Made by a program: the position numbers and the translations under genes
Assembly: GCA_028823995.1 (NCBI GenBank)
Contig: JAPPFD010000020.1
Span: forward strand, 1-64,000
Origin: a bacterium
GTDB taxonomy: Bacteria > Actinomycetota > Acidimicrobiia > Spongiisociales > ZC4RG35
Length of the DNA stretch: 64,000 nt
Direction: 5' to 3'
The notes under the pieces: model-generated
Told to the model about the DNA's origin: nothing
Databases searched by the model: none
The model's input: the letters and a program-made list of their open reading frames with translations, nothing else
In this document: piece after piece, positions 27,111-34,898 of the stretch
How the letters are laid out: each line of letters opens with the position of its first letter
How positions within the stretch are numbered: position 1 is the stretch's first letter

Positions 27111-27491
27111 GTAGAGACGCTTGAGGCCGCTCGGCTGGTCGCAGACCTTCTGGCGCGGAAGAGCGCCACCGATGTCGTGCTGCTTCGGGTGGGGGAGGCC
27201 ATGGGCATCACCGATGTGTTCGTGATCGCCACGGGCCGTTCCCGCCTGCACATCCAGAGCGTGGCCGCGGAGTTGAAACACCTTCTTCGGGACAAAGGGC
27301 GTGACCGCGTCGGGGAGGAGGGTTTGGCGGAGGCCGAGTGGGTCCTGTTGGACTACGGCGACTTTGTGATACACATCTTCTCGCCGGACCATCGGCGGTA
27401 TTACGGCCTGGAGGGGTTGTGGGGGGACGCGCCCCGCATTCCCTGGACCGCGCCCTCCCCTCAAACGGCCTCCGAGCTCCAGTCCGCCTGA
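27111..27491 (+). CDS. rsfS: Ribosomal silencing factor RsfS, apparent GTA start
   Basis: RsfS binds L14 and blocks subunit joining when nutrients are scarce. Conserved segments include ATDVVLLRVGEAMGITDVFVIATG and YGDFVIHIFSPDHRRYYGLEGLWGDAP. The frame is open from TGA at 27108 and encodes the family's first helix (ETLEAARLVADLL), but no ATG, GTG or TTG occurs before GTG 27177. A start there would lose 22 conserved-looking residues. A strong AGGAGG at 27098-27103 lies 7 nt before GTA at 27111, exactly where a start is expected. Either GTA is used, or a G-to-A change or base error affects a GTG. Confidence 0.88.
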   Translation, partial: VETLEAARLVADLLARKSATDVVLLRVGEAMGITDVFVIATGRSRLHIQSVAAELKHLLRDKGRDRVGEEGLAEAEWVLLDYGDFVIHIFSPDHRRYYGLEGLWGDAPRIPWTAPSPQTASELQSA

Positions 27492-27511
27492 TATATACTC
27501 CGGGAAAACCG

Positions 27512-27585
27512 GGGGCTGTAGCTCAGCTTGGAAGAGCGCTTGCATGGCATGCAAGAGGTCACGGGTTCAAGTCCCGTCAGCTCCA
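27512..27585 (+). tRNA. tRNA-Ala (GGC)
   Basis: Acceptor GGGGCTG pairs with CAGCTCC, giving the G3-U70 wobble that identifies tRNA-Ala. The anticodon stem CTTGC/GCAAG closes ATGGCAT with anticodon GGC. The T-arm is ACGGG-TTCAAGT-CCCGT and the discriminator is A. CCA is not encoded. The 3' end is the integration site of the adjoining island. Confidence 0.95.
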
Positions 27586-27587
27586 CC
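27575..27587. other. attL core within tRNA-Ala
   Basis: CGTCAGCTCCACC forms the end of the T-stem and the acceptor 3' strand of tRNA-Ala plus two bases. It matches 38685-38697 exactly, so the tRNA stays intact after integration. The 232 nt from here to the first island gene (27588-27819) hold no gene I can support. Confidence 0.75.
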
Positions 27588-27819
27588 CGGGGGAAGAAGA
27601 TAGAGCAGGTCAGCAGCATGGTAGCTGGATTGGTTATCAGTTATGCTACCGGATATTCTCCTAAGCGTGTGATTCGCCGTAGGCCCGTTGCGCTCGCTCA
27701 GAAGGGGTTTCGATTGACAATGAGCCCATCGCCCACCTTCGCGGACCCTAACCCAAATCAGGAGATCTTCCGGGTTAGTCACCCAAGTGGCCGGAAATGC
27801 ACGACTAGGGTAACCCACT

Positions 27820-28875
27820 ATGGGGACGTCCTCCGAGTCCAGTGGTCCAGCAACGGTTGATCTGTTTTGTGGTGCGGGGGGCCTGTCCTACGGGATGCAG
27901 AAGGCCGGCGTCCACGTCGTTGCTGGAATCGATATTGATCCGGCCTGCCGTTATCCCTTCGAAGAAAACGTCTCGGCTCCGTTCCACCAGCGGGACATCG
28001 CTGATGTGTCGGCGGATTTCGTCGGGTCCCTTTTTCCCGAGACCGGCCCTCGGGTGCTGGCTGGTTGCGCACCGTGTCAACCTTTCTCGTCATACACCAA
28101 CGGTAGGGAACCCGACAGCGGGCAGTGGGGCCTGCTGGACCGCTTCGGCGCGCTCGTCGCCGAACTCAAGCCAGAAGTGGTCACGATGGAGAATGTCCCG
28201 CGTTTGACTGGTCGCTCGGTGTTCGAAGGGTTCCTGTCGGTTCTGAAGAAGGCTGGCTACCACTGCACACACAGTGTCGTTAGATGCGCAGCGTATGGGG
28301 TGCCGCAAACGAGGCCGCGTCTTGTGCTGCTGGCGTCGCAACTGGGGAGTATTGAGTTGGCTGCTCCCACTCACCCTGATGGCGGATGTGTAACTGTGAG
28401 GGACACCATTGGGCATTTGGAGTCGATACCCGCAGGAGGGGCTGACAAGGCTGATCCTATGCACAAGGCGAGTGGACTCTCCGAGAAGAACCTCCGGCGG
28501 ATACGCGCGGCGAAAGCCGGTGGAACGTGGCGTGACTGGGACGAGAAGCTGCGGGCTCCTTGCCACACCAGGTCCAGCGGTCGCACCTACACGGGTGTGT
28601 ATGGGCGGATGGAGTGGGACCTCCCCGCTCCCACCATTACTACCCAGTTCCATGGCTTCGGGAATGGACGATTCGGCCATCCCGAACAAGACCGTGCCAT
28701 TTCCCTCCGGGAGGGAGCCCTGCTCCAGACGTTTCCTTCGGACTACTCTTTCGTTCCCGAAGGTAACTCCGTGAAGATAGGCCCCATTGCTCGTCTGATT
28801 GGAAACGCTGTGCCTGTCAAACTAGGCGAAGCGATAGGTAAGTCGATTGTTGATCACCTAGAGGAGTTTTCGTGA
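27820..28875 (+). CDS. DNA (cytosine-5) methyltransferase, module 1
   Basis: This Dcm-type enzyme transfers a methyl group from SAM to C5 of cytosine in a specific site. Motif I is DLFCGAGGLS (14-23), motif IV is APCQPFS with catalytic Cys86, motif VI is MENVP, motif VIII is QTRPR, and motif X is LIGNAVP near the C-terminus. The target-recognition region lies at about 190-270. At 351 residues it is complete. Its stop overlaps the GTG start of the GHKL ATPase gene by 4 nt, so the two are coupled. The recognition sequence cannot be read from the protein. Confidence 0.92.
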   Translation: MGTSSESSGPATVDLFCGAGGLSYGMQKAGVHVVAGIDIDPACRYPFEENVSAPFHQRDIADVSADFVGSLFPETGPRVLAGCAPCQPFSSYTNGREPDSGQWGLLDRFGALVAELKPEVVTMENVPRLTGRSVFEGFLSVLKKAGYHCTHSVVRCAAYGVPQTRPRLVLLASQLGSIELAAPTHPDGGCVTVRDTIGHLESIPAGGADKADPMHKASGLSEKNLRRIRAAKAGGTWRDWDEKLRAPCHTRSSGRTYTGVYGRMEWDLPAPTITTQFHGFGNGRFGHPEQDRAISLREGALLQTFPSDYSFVPEGNSVKIGPIARLIGNAVPVKLGEAIGKSIVDHLEEFS

Positions 28876-30869
28876 GCGGCGACCCCAAGTATCAGATGAC
28901 CGTGAGCTTGAATGTGCTCCGCCATCTTGGCCTTGGGCTGTACTCGAACGTGGCCGCGGTTCTCTCGGAGGTGGTTGCCAATTCTTGGGACGCCGACGCG
29001 GAGCATGTTTGGATTTCCATCAATGCGCCGGAAGGCCGGGTGGTGATTGAGGACAACGGGCACGGAATGACAGTTGAAGACGCCAATCGGAAGTACCTAT
29101 ACGTTGGGTACGAGCGTCGGAACGACGCACCACTGACTCCTCGTTTCGGCCGAGCGGTTATGGGACGCAAAGGAATCGGCAAATTGTCCCTGTTCTCAAT
29201 CGCCCAAACAGTCCGCGTCGAAAGCGTTGCCGGTGGCCAGAGACACGGGTTTGTCATGGACGCGGTAGACATTGAAGAGAAGATTCGAGATGGCGGAGAA
29301 GGACAGTACGAGCCGCTCCCGGTGGCGACGTCTGAGATCGACCTGGGTAGAGGCACTCGTATCACCCTCACGGACATGAAACGTCAACTTCAATGGACGG
29401 GCAGAGCACTGCGGAGGCGCCTCGCCCGGAGGTTCAGCATCATCGGACAAGAGCACCGGTTCGCGATTACCCTGGACGACCACCCCATCACTGCGACCGA
29501 CCGTGATTACCAAGACAAAGTCCAGTACATTTGGACCTTCGGTGACCTCGGCAACGGCGTCGCCGCCACGGCCAGCAACCTTGAGCAGCAGGAGGAACGC
29601 TCTGGGGAGTTGGAAGGGCATCCCGACTGGGTGATTGATGGTTGGATCGGAACTGCCTCCATGGCCGGGCAACTCATAGACACGGAGACATCCGAAAGCA
29701 TCAACAAGCTAGTAGTCCTAGTGCGCGGGAAGCTCGCCCAAGAAGATATCTTGGAAGAGTTCGGCGAGGGCGGCCTATACACCAAGTACATGCTCGGCGA
29801 GATTCATGCCGATTTCCTTGACATGGACGACGCTGAAGACATCGCCACCACAAGTCGGCAGAAGCTCATTGAAGAAGATCCCCGCTACCAGGCCCTCAGG
29901 GAAAAGCTCCGAGAAGAGTTGAAACACGTCCAGAGTCAATGGACCAACCTGCGCAGATCACAGGGCACAGCAAGGGCCGTCATTTACCCGGGGATCAAAG
30001 AGTGGTTCACAGAATTGGACCCTGACCAGAAGGTCGCAGCTCGGCGGCTATTCGGTCGAATCAACGAGCTGCCGATTGAAGACGAATCCAACAGGCGACA
30101 ACTCATCGTGAGCGGTGTCCTCGCTTTCGAGAGCCTAAAGCTAAGGAACATGCTCCATAGACTTGATGAGATTTCGACGAAGAATCTCGACGTCCTTCAG
30201 CAGGTGTTTGTCCAACTGGATGACCTAGAGGCCAGCGCCTACTACCAGATAGCGAAGGAACGTCTACGGATTATACGGAAACTAACAGCGCTGGTTGATG
30301 AGGACGCCAAGGAGCGGGCGATACAAGAGCATCTATACAAGCACCTCTGGCTACTAGACCCATCCTGGGAAAGAGCGACTCACACCGAGCACATGGAGCG
30401 GAGCATCATGACCGCGCTCGACGAGGTATGCAATACGCTGACCGAAGAACAGAAGCGGGCGCGGGTGGACGTCAAGTACAGCACCAATGGGAACAAACAC
30501 GTCATTATTGAACTCAAACGTGCGGGGAAACGCATCAGTTCCACTGCCTTGAACGAGCAGGTGTCGAAGTATTACACCGCTGCCGAGAAAATCCTCTCCG
30601 ATGCCGGGCGGAGTAACGAGCCCGTTGAGATAGTCGTCGTTGTCGGCAGGCGGCTAAGCGATTGGGACGAAACCCCTGACAGTGAGAATCGTTTTCGCGA
30701 GATGCTCGCCGCGTCCCGAGCAAGGGTCGTGATGTACGACGAGCTAATCAACAACGCCCTGCAAGCTTACCAAGACTACGTCGATGGCGCGGAGGAGGCA
30801 GGCAGGGTGTACAGGCTGGTCCACAGCATCTCAGAACAGGACATAGAAGCGCTCAGCCCTACGGCCTAG
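28872..30869 (+). CDS. GHKL (Hsp90/MutL/MORC-like) ATPase with C-terminal nuclease-like region
   Basis: The N-terminal GHKL ATPase fold is clear. The N-box has Glu33 and Asn37 in EVVANSWDADA, the G1 box is EDNGHGM (60-66), and the G2 box is GRKGIGKLS (98-106). A long helical middle section follows. Around residues 525-560 a segment reads VDVKYSTNGNKHVIIELKR, which fits the D...E-x-K core of PD-(D/E)XK nucleases. MutL/MORC-like ATPases are known in restriction-modification operons beside C5 methylases, and are thought to drive DNA clamping or cleavage. The 665-residue protein is therefore the likely restriction component of module 1. Codons and length look intact. The nuclease assignment is motif-level only. 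Confidence 0.82.
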   Translation: MSGDPKYQMTVSLNVLRHLGLGLYSNVAAVLSEVVANSWDADAEHVWISINAPEGRVVIEDNGHGMTVEDANRKYLYVGYERRNDAPLTPRFGRAVMGRKGIGKLSLFSIAQTVRVESVAGGQRHGFVMDAVDIEEKIRDGGEGQYEPLPVATSEIDLGRGTRITLTDMKRQLQWTGRALRRRLARRFSIIGQEHRFAITLDDHPITATDRDYQDKVQYIWTFGDLGNGVAATASNLEQQEERSGELEGHPDWVIDGWIGTASMAGQLIDTETSESINKLVVLVRGKLAQEDILEEFGEGGLYTKYMLGEIHADFLDMDDAEDIATTSRQKLIEEDPRYQALREKLREELKHVQSQWTNLRRSQGTARAVIYPGIKEWFTELDPDQKVAARRLFGRINELPIEDESNRRQLIVSGVLAFESLKLRNMLHRLDEISTKNLDVLQQVFVQLDDLEASAYYQIAKERLRIIRKLTALVDEDAKERAIQEHLYKHLWLLDPSWERATHTEHMERSIMTALDEVCNTLTEEQKRARVDVKYSTNGNKHVIIELKRAGKRISSTALNEQVSKYYTAAEKILSDAGRSNEPVEIVVVVGRRLSDWDETPDSENRFREMLAASRARVVMYDELINNALQAYQDYVDGAEEAGRVYRLVHSISEQDIEALSPTA

Positions 30870-30899
30870 AGCCGCAGCAAAACAAGGACAGGAATCCAC

Positions 30900-31793
30900 A
30901 TGAAGCAATTGTCGGACTACAGCGACGCGCGTAGCAGGGTTACATGCACACACTGCGGTACCGGCCTTCATCCCCGTAACGAGAACAAGGATCACGTTCC
31001 ATCGAGATGTCTGCTTGATCGTCCGTTACCGGAAGACCTTCCCACCGTTTGGATATGCAGATCGTGCAACGCGTCGTTTTCCAAAGACGAGGAGTATTTC
31101 TTCGTCTTCTTAGCTGCCGTGCTCTCCGGCGACGCCCGCCCCGATCCAAGCCGTTTCCCCTCGGCAGCCTCGGCCACACAGCGGAGCCCTCGCTTCCGGA
31201 AGCTCATCGCACGAGCGCAAATACACCAGTTGCCGCTCAGGGACGAACCAGAGCTTCTCTGGCAGCCCGACATCGATCGGTTTGATCGCGTGATCACTAA
31301 GAACGCACGTGGGCACGTCCTTCACGAACTTGGCGAACCTGTGTTAGGCATGCCGTCCCGGATCCTGTATTGGCCTGTAAGCCGCATGTCGGCTGATCAG
31401 CGCGACACATTCGAGTTGGTATCGCTTGGACCCGGGTTGCCGGAGGTGGGGAGCAGGATGATGCAGCGCGTTTTGGGCCTGGAACCGCTCGTGAATGGTT
31501 GGGTTGTGGTGCAGGATGGCGTCTACCGGTACGCCGTCGTTCAAGGATCCGATGAACTGCTCGTTCGCACCCTAGTCAGAGATTACCTTGCGACCGAAGT
31601 CGCCTGGATCACTCGCGGGGGATGTTGTAGATCTCCCGAACCCCCGCAGAAAGCTGCGACAAAGGTGCAACGCATCGTCAAACAGAGTCACAGATGCAGT
31701 GCGGAGGGTGAGATACCATCAAGGTGGGTACCGAGTGTCTTCAATTGCTGCCACTGCGAGGGCGATGTGATTTTGCGAACTGCGTCTCGTTAG
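30900..31793 (+). CDS. HNH-like endonuclease-fold protein
   Basis: The N-terminal part has a treble-clef HNH-type arrangement: CTHC (Cys16, Cys19), DHVPS (Asp31-His32), then CRSCN (Cys53, Cys56, Asn57) with SKDEEYF. The remaining 200 residues are not recognised. Residues after about 237 (from ITRGGCC) look like low-complexity overrun, and the last codons lie in the left inverted repeat of the neighbouring cassette, so the native C-terminus may have been replaced. It lies 30 nt after the GHKL gene and probably belongs to module 1. Confidence 0.7.
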   Translation: MKQLSDYSDARSRVTCTHCGTGLHPRNENKDHVPSRCLLDRPLPEDLPTVWICRSCNASFSKDEEYFFVFLAAVLSGDARPDPSRFPSAASATQRSPRFRKLIARAQIHQLPLRDEPELLWQPDIDRFDRVITKNARGHVLHELGEPVLGMPSRILYWPVSRMSADQRDTFELVSLGPGLPEVGSRMMQRVLGLEPLVNGWVVVQDGVYRYAVVQGSDELLVRTLVRDYLATEVAWITRGGCCRSPEPPQKAATKVQRIVKQSHRCSAEGEIPSRWVPSVFNCCHCEGDVILRTASR

Positions 31794-32077
31794 GCGTTCT
31801 TGGTTGTGGGTGATCTCGACCACACGTTTGCACTAAAGGTGTGCCCACACCAGATTTCCCGTGGGCAGCCGCCACCAAATCGGGCGGGCAGGCAGGTTTG
31901 GGGTGGGGTTCGGATGTTCTCTGCCGAACGGTTGGTTTGCTTGCTGTTCCGACGCCTCATGGGGGATGCCGCCGGCGAACGGCACGCGAACGCTTGCTAT
32001 TGCGAGTCAGTGTTTCCCCAGGTCAGATGATAACGAACGCTTTGCGAACGTTTGAACGAACGGTTTGCGAACGTTTT
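31787..32077. repeat. Left copy of ~290-bp imperfect inverted repeat (IR-L)
   Basis: This stretch matches the reverse complement of 33924-34205. The outer ~85 nt are about 85% identical and include a 24-nt exact match (31814-31837 against 34155-34178). The middle is diverged. The inner ~90 nt match again, with GTGTTTCCCCAGGTCA shared and phased CGAACG iterons. The area from 31794 to 32333 has no gene I can support; its open frames are GC-driven and shift between the two copies. Confidence 0.8.
32032..32077 (+). repeat. Two tandem 23-bp iteron units with CGAACG every 11-12 nt
   Basis: Units 32032-32054 and 32055-32077 agree at 21 of 23 positions. CGAACG occurs at 32034, 32045, 32057 and 32068, one DNA helical turn apart. 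A further pair occurs at 31976/31987. The right repeat has the mirrored set: CGTTCG at 33928, 33940, 33951 and a pair at 33999/34010. The 47-48 nt gap between pair and array is kept on both sides. Confidence 0.8.
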
Positions 32078-32333
32078 GGACGGGCAATTCTGGGGGTTGA
32101 GGAGCAGATCGTCTTTTTCTGGCCGCTGCTCCTTGGGTGGGCTGTCCCTGGGCATCGTGGACTGGGGCCGTCTGGTGGTGGGTTGTCTCAGGTTTGCGGG
32201 ATGCCCGTTGTGGTGGCTGCTGGGCTGTCTCCTAGGACTATGTGGTGTCCCCGCCGGGCCGGTGAGTTCTTGATCCCTGTCCGGTTGGGCAGTGATGCCT
32301 CGGAGGTGGGCTAGGAGGTAGAGTGGGGAAGCC

Positions 32334-33266
32334 ATGGGGAATATCCATACGTTGGAGCCGGTCGATGTGCGGGTCTTTTGGCCTCATGAGGCCCACTGTT
32401 TCACGCCGTGGCTGGCCGAGAATCTGTCTTTGTTGGGAGCAGAATTAAACTTGGTCCTGGAGCGGGAGGGAGAGGAGATGACTCTGCCCGGCGCCGGGCG
32501 AGTCGACATTCTCGCAAGACAGGCCACCACCGGGGCCAGGGTGGTGATCGAAAACCAGTTGGGGTCATCTGACGATTCCCACTGCCTGCGCCTGTTGGGA
32601 TATGCAGCCAACGCGGAAGCCAACATTCTGGTGTGGGTGGCGCGGTACTTTAGCGACTACCACCGAAGCATCCTGTCATGGTTGAACGAGAGCGACAACA
32701 TCGCGGTTTACGCGGTGGAGGTGCGGGCTTTTTTGGTGGACGGTCGCAAGGTTGTGGACTTCGACCTGGTCGTCGAACCGCAAGCGGGAACAACCTCCAC
32801 TCCGCGCAGAAAGACGGCAAGCACCTACTATGCCGAGTTCTATCGCCCAGTGGTAGCGACGCTTCGGCGTTCGGGACTGCTTCCCGTGGGCCGGGGCGGA
32901 TTCCGGGGTCGGTATCGGTCGTTCCAGACTGGATACGAGGATGTTTATTACTCCGCTGAAATTTCCCAGGGACGGGCGGCGGCTGCGTTGGGAGTGTACG
33001 GGGACGACAGTCGGCACATCTTCCAAGCTCTCACTCGACACCGATACGAGATAGATGCGGAGCTGAACGGCGAGACTGAATGGCATCAGTACTGGGTGTG
33101 GCTTACAACCGAAGCGGCGGTTGATGACCCGAGTTCCATTCCCGATGAAGTTGGGGAGTGGCTCACTGAGAACCTGCTACGGCTAAGAGAAGTGGTACAG
33201 CCGTATCTGGACCGGGTGATGGCCGATCCAGTCACTTCGGGCGAGGATGCTGAGGAGCCAGGATGA
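32334..33266 (+). CDS. PD-(D/E)XK-like protein with DUF4268-type C-terminus
   Basis: The 310-residue protein has an N-terminal restriction-endonuclease-like fold. The pattern is GRVDILARQATTGARVVIEN-Q, giving Asp58, Glu73 and Gln75 as a D...E-x-Q variant core. Next comes LRLLGYAANAEANILVWVA and a His-containing helix, as in DUF4268-family proteins of defence loci. The C-terminal half (about 165-290), with TYYAEFYRPVV and ELNGETEWHQYW, also resembles DUF4268. The Lys of the classic motif is replaced by Gln, which some nuclease families tolerate. Gene and partner overlap by 4 nt and lie between the two inverted repeats. Function is inferred to be DNA binding or cleavage in defence; no known named system is recognised. 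Confidence 0.75.
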   Translation: MGNIHTLEPVDVRVFWPHEAHCFTPWLAENLSLLGAELNLVLEREGEEMTLPGAGRVDILARQATTGARVVIENQLGSSDDSHCLRLLGYAANAEANILVWVARYFSDYHRSILSWLNESDNIAVYAVEVRAFLVDGRKVVDFDLVVEPQAGTTSTPRRKTASTYYAEFYRPVVATLRRSGLLPVGRGGFRGRYRSFQTGYEDVYYSAEISQGRAAAALGVYGDDSRHIFQALTRHRYEIDAELNGETEWHQYWVWLTTEAAVDDPSSIPDEVGEWLTENLLRLREVVQPYLDRVMADPVTSGEDAEEPG

Positions 33267-33778
33267 GTGGGTTCCAGCGTTGGGCGTTGGGCAATCTCAC
33301 CGGAAACCTTAACAGAGGATTGTTTGCCGAGTGGCTTGTCGGGACGGCGCTTGGTGTCATCAAGGACGGCGACGCAAGGGCTGAGTGGGGTGCGTTCGAT
33401 CTGCGGTACGGGAATGTGACTATCGAGGTCAAAGCCTCTGGACGCAGCCAGGACTGGAATCGGGCCAGCAGGTCAACTCCGAGGTTCGATATCGCCCCCC
33501 GCAAATGGACATGGGACGCAGCGGCTGACACATGGAAACCTCTCAACCCGCCCCGTCGTCTCGCCGACGTATACGTTTTCTGTCTCCATAACGCAGAACC
33601 GGCGACCAATGAGAATGTTCAGGATCCGGACTGCTGGACATTCTGGGTAATCCCGACACGGAAACTCAACGAAGAACTCGGTGAACAGAAAAGCCTGGGG
33701 TTATCAACGCTGGATTCCCTCACGAACAAAACCCGCGTGGACCGGTCAGAGATCCGGTCTGTCCTAGACACTCTCTAG
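33263..33778 (+). CDS. Small PD-(D/E)XK-like protein, partner of the DUF4268-type protein
   Basis: I do not recognise the family. The 171-residue protein has GAFDLRYGNVTIEVKASGRS, that is Asp46 and Glu55-x-Lys57, an intact D...E-x-K core. Upstream Glu23 in NRGLFAEWLVG could be the fourth active-site residue. The rest is hydrophilic, with aromatic patches DVYVFCLH and WTFWVIPTRKL that look like beta strands of the same fold. The ATG overlaps the upstream stop (ATGA), so the two products are coupled and probably interact. No methyltransferase lies within the repeat-bracketed cassette. Confidence 0.72.
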   Translation: MSGFQRWALGNLTGNLNRGLFAEWLVGTALGVIKDGDARAEWGAFDLRYGNVTIEVKASGRSQDWNRASRSTPRFDIAPRKWTWDAAADTWKPLNPPRRLADVYVFCLHNAEPATNENVQDPDCWTFWVIPTRKLNEELGEQKSLGLSTLDSLTNKTRVDRSEIRSVLDTL

Positions 33779-33923
33779 GCCAGCAGCCAACCGAACGTCC
33801 CTCAAGTGGCACAGGACATCAGACCCACCCTCTCCGTGTAAACAGGGACATCCCACCCCTGGAAAGAACGGGCAGAACGGGATCTACGGTGTTCATGCCC
33901 ACCGCCATGCAACAACCCCAGCT

Positions 33924-34205
33924 AAAGCGTTCGTTAAAACGTTCGCAAAGCGTTCGTTTGGGGTTTGACCTGGGGAAACACCAACTCGAAACTGCAGGCG
34001 TTCGCAAAGCGTTCGCCGCGAACTTTACCCGTGAAGAGCAATGCGGGTATATGCACGAACGCTTCGAAAGGAAAGTCCGAACTCTTCCTGATGTCAGCCT
34101 GCGCGGCTGGGAATCGCGGGTGGTTGCCCACGCGAAATCGGGTGTGGGCACTGGTTTAGTGCAAACGTGTGGTCGAGACACCCCACAACGGAAAACGCCT
34201 TACGA
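33924..34205. repeat. Right copy of ~290-bp imperfect inverted repeat (IR-R)
   Basis: The reverse complement matches IR-L at 31787-32077 (see that entry). This copy keeps one complete 23-bp unit (33936-33958), identical to the consensus, plus a 12-nt partial unit. Phased CGTTCG sites are at 33928, 33940, 33951, 33999 and 34010. No target-site duplication is evident at the outer edges. From 33779 to 34456 I see no gene; apparent frames on both strands are products of the repeats. Confidence 0.78.
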
Positions 34206-34227
34206 CAGGCCATGTTCATGAGCCAAA

Positions 34228-34246
34228 CCGCCATTGACGGTGGCGG
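34228..34246. terminator. Perfect hairpin CCGCCA-TTGACGG-TGGCGG
   Basis: A 6-bp stem with a 7-nt loop is followed by CCTTT. It lies just outside IR-R and could act as a weak terminator for either direction. The T-run is short, so this is uncertain. Confidence 0.35.
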
Positions 34247-34456
34247 CCTTTCACATCCCTTTGGATCCACCTCGGTCGGATCCGGCCCGGCTACATGAAG
34301 GTGGTACGCTGTTCGTTACCTCTCTCGCTCTGCGGTAATGTCCAGCAGCATCTTCCGACACAGTTCAGGGAATCACGGTGGAAGGGTTAGTTGTTGAGGT
34401 GGCCTGCTCGCTGTACTCGGGCGGCAGGCTGGGCATATGCGTCATTCACATTGGGT

Positions 34457-34822
34457 TCATCCATCCTTCTCTCCTTCCGCCTTCTTTTCCCGTTTCCTCT
34501 TGGACCCCATTAGCCGGTCGGCCTCCTCCATCCCTTTGCGAGAGATGCCCAGACTGTTAGTAGACACGGGCTTTCCTCCCTGAATACGAGCCAGTTGGTA
34601 CATGATCTCAGCCTGGAAGACCAAATCTAGCCGCCCTTGGTGCTGTCCCGCCCGGAGCAGTAGGACGTGAGGGAGAACTGCTCCCACGCGACTCGCCTCT
34701 ATATGCGCCATCATCATACGTCTAACCCGTCGGCGGACCCACCAGCCCTTAATCAGGTCATAGACCATATGCACCATGACGCCCAACAGAAAGGCACCTG
34801 CCAGCACAGCCGATTCGTTCAT
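34457..34822 (-). CDS. Small membrane-anchored hypothetical protein
   Basis: I do not recognise this 121-residue protein. An N-terminal hydrophobic segment (about residues 4-24, AVLAGAFLLGVMVHMVYDLI) is followed by a strongly basic stretch WWVRRRVRRM, giving a typical N-out/C-in anchor. A helical cytoplasmic part and a Lys-rich tail (GSKRKREKKAEGEKDG) complete it. A strong Shine-Dalgarno-like GGGGGAGA precedes the ATG, which supports it as a real gene. It sits between the repeat-bracketed cassette and vsr and may belong to either. Confidence 0.6.
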   Translation of the reverse strand: MNESAVLAGAFLLGVMVHMVYDLIKGWWVRRRVRRMMMAHIEASRVGAVLPHVLLLRAGQHQGRLDLVFQAEIMYQLARIQGGKPVSTNSLGISRKGMEEADRLMGSKRKREKKAEGEKDG

Positions 34823-34898
34823 GTCTCTCCCCCTTCACCTCCTCATCTCAAATCGAACGGCCTTCCGGGGAGGCTGCCGATGGGCCTGGAGTGTGAAT

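Noticed and set aside
27528-27860. 110-codon frame from tRNA-Ala into the island
   Set aside because: Starts inside the tRNA and has no ribosome-binding site or recognisable protein pattern.
31787-31800. GTTAGGC at the outer edge of IR-L as an integron attC core
   Set aside because: The right repeat reads GTAAGGC at the same place, no second core site or attC fold is present, and there is no integron integrase.
31841-32314. 157-codon frame across the left inverted repeat
   Set aside because: Its frame is not preserved in the matching right repeat, and the product has no protein-like pattern, so the repeat is better read as non-coding.
33819-34181. 120-codon minus-strand frame across the right inverted repeat
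   Set aside because: Shares short peptides with the left repeat only because the DNA is repeated; reading frames shift relative to each other.
31800-34195. Tn7-like ends, since TGTGGG occurs near both repeat edges
   Set aside because: Homology extends beyond TGTGGG, no 5-bp target duplication is found, and no Tns-type gene is present.
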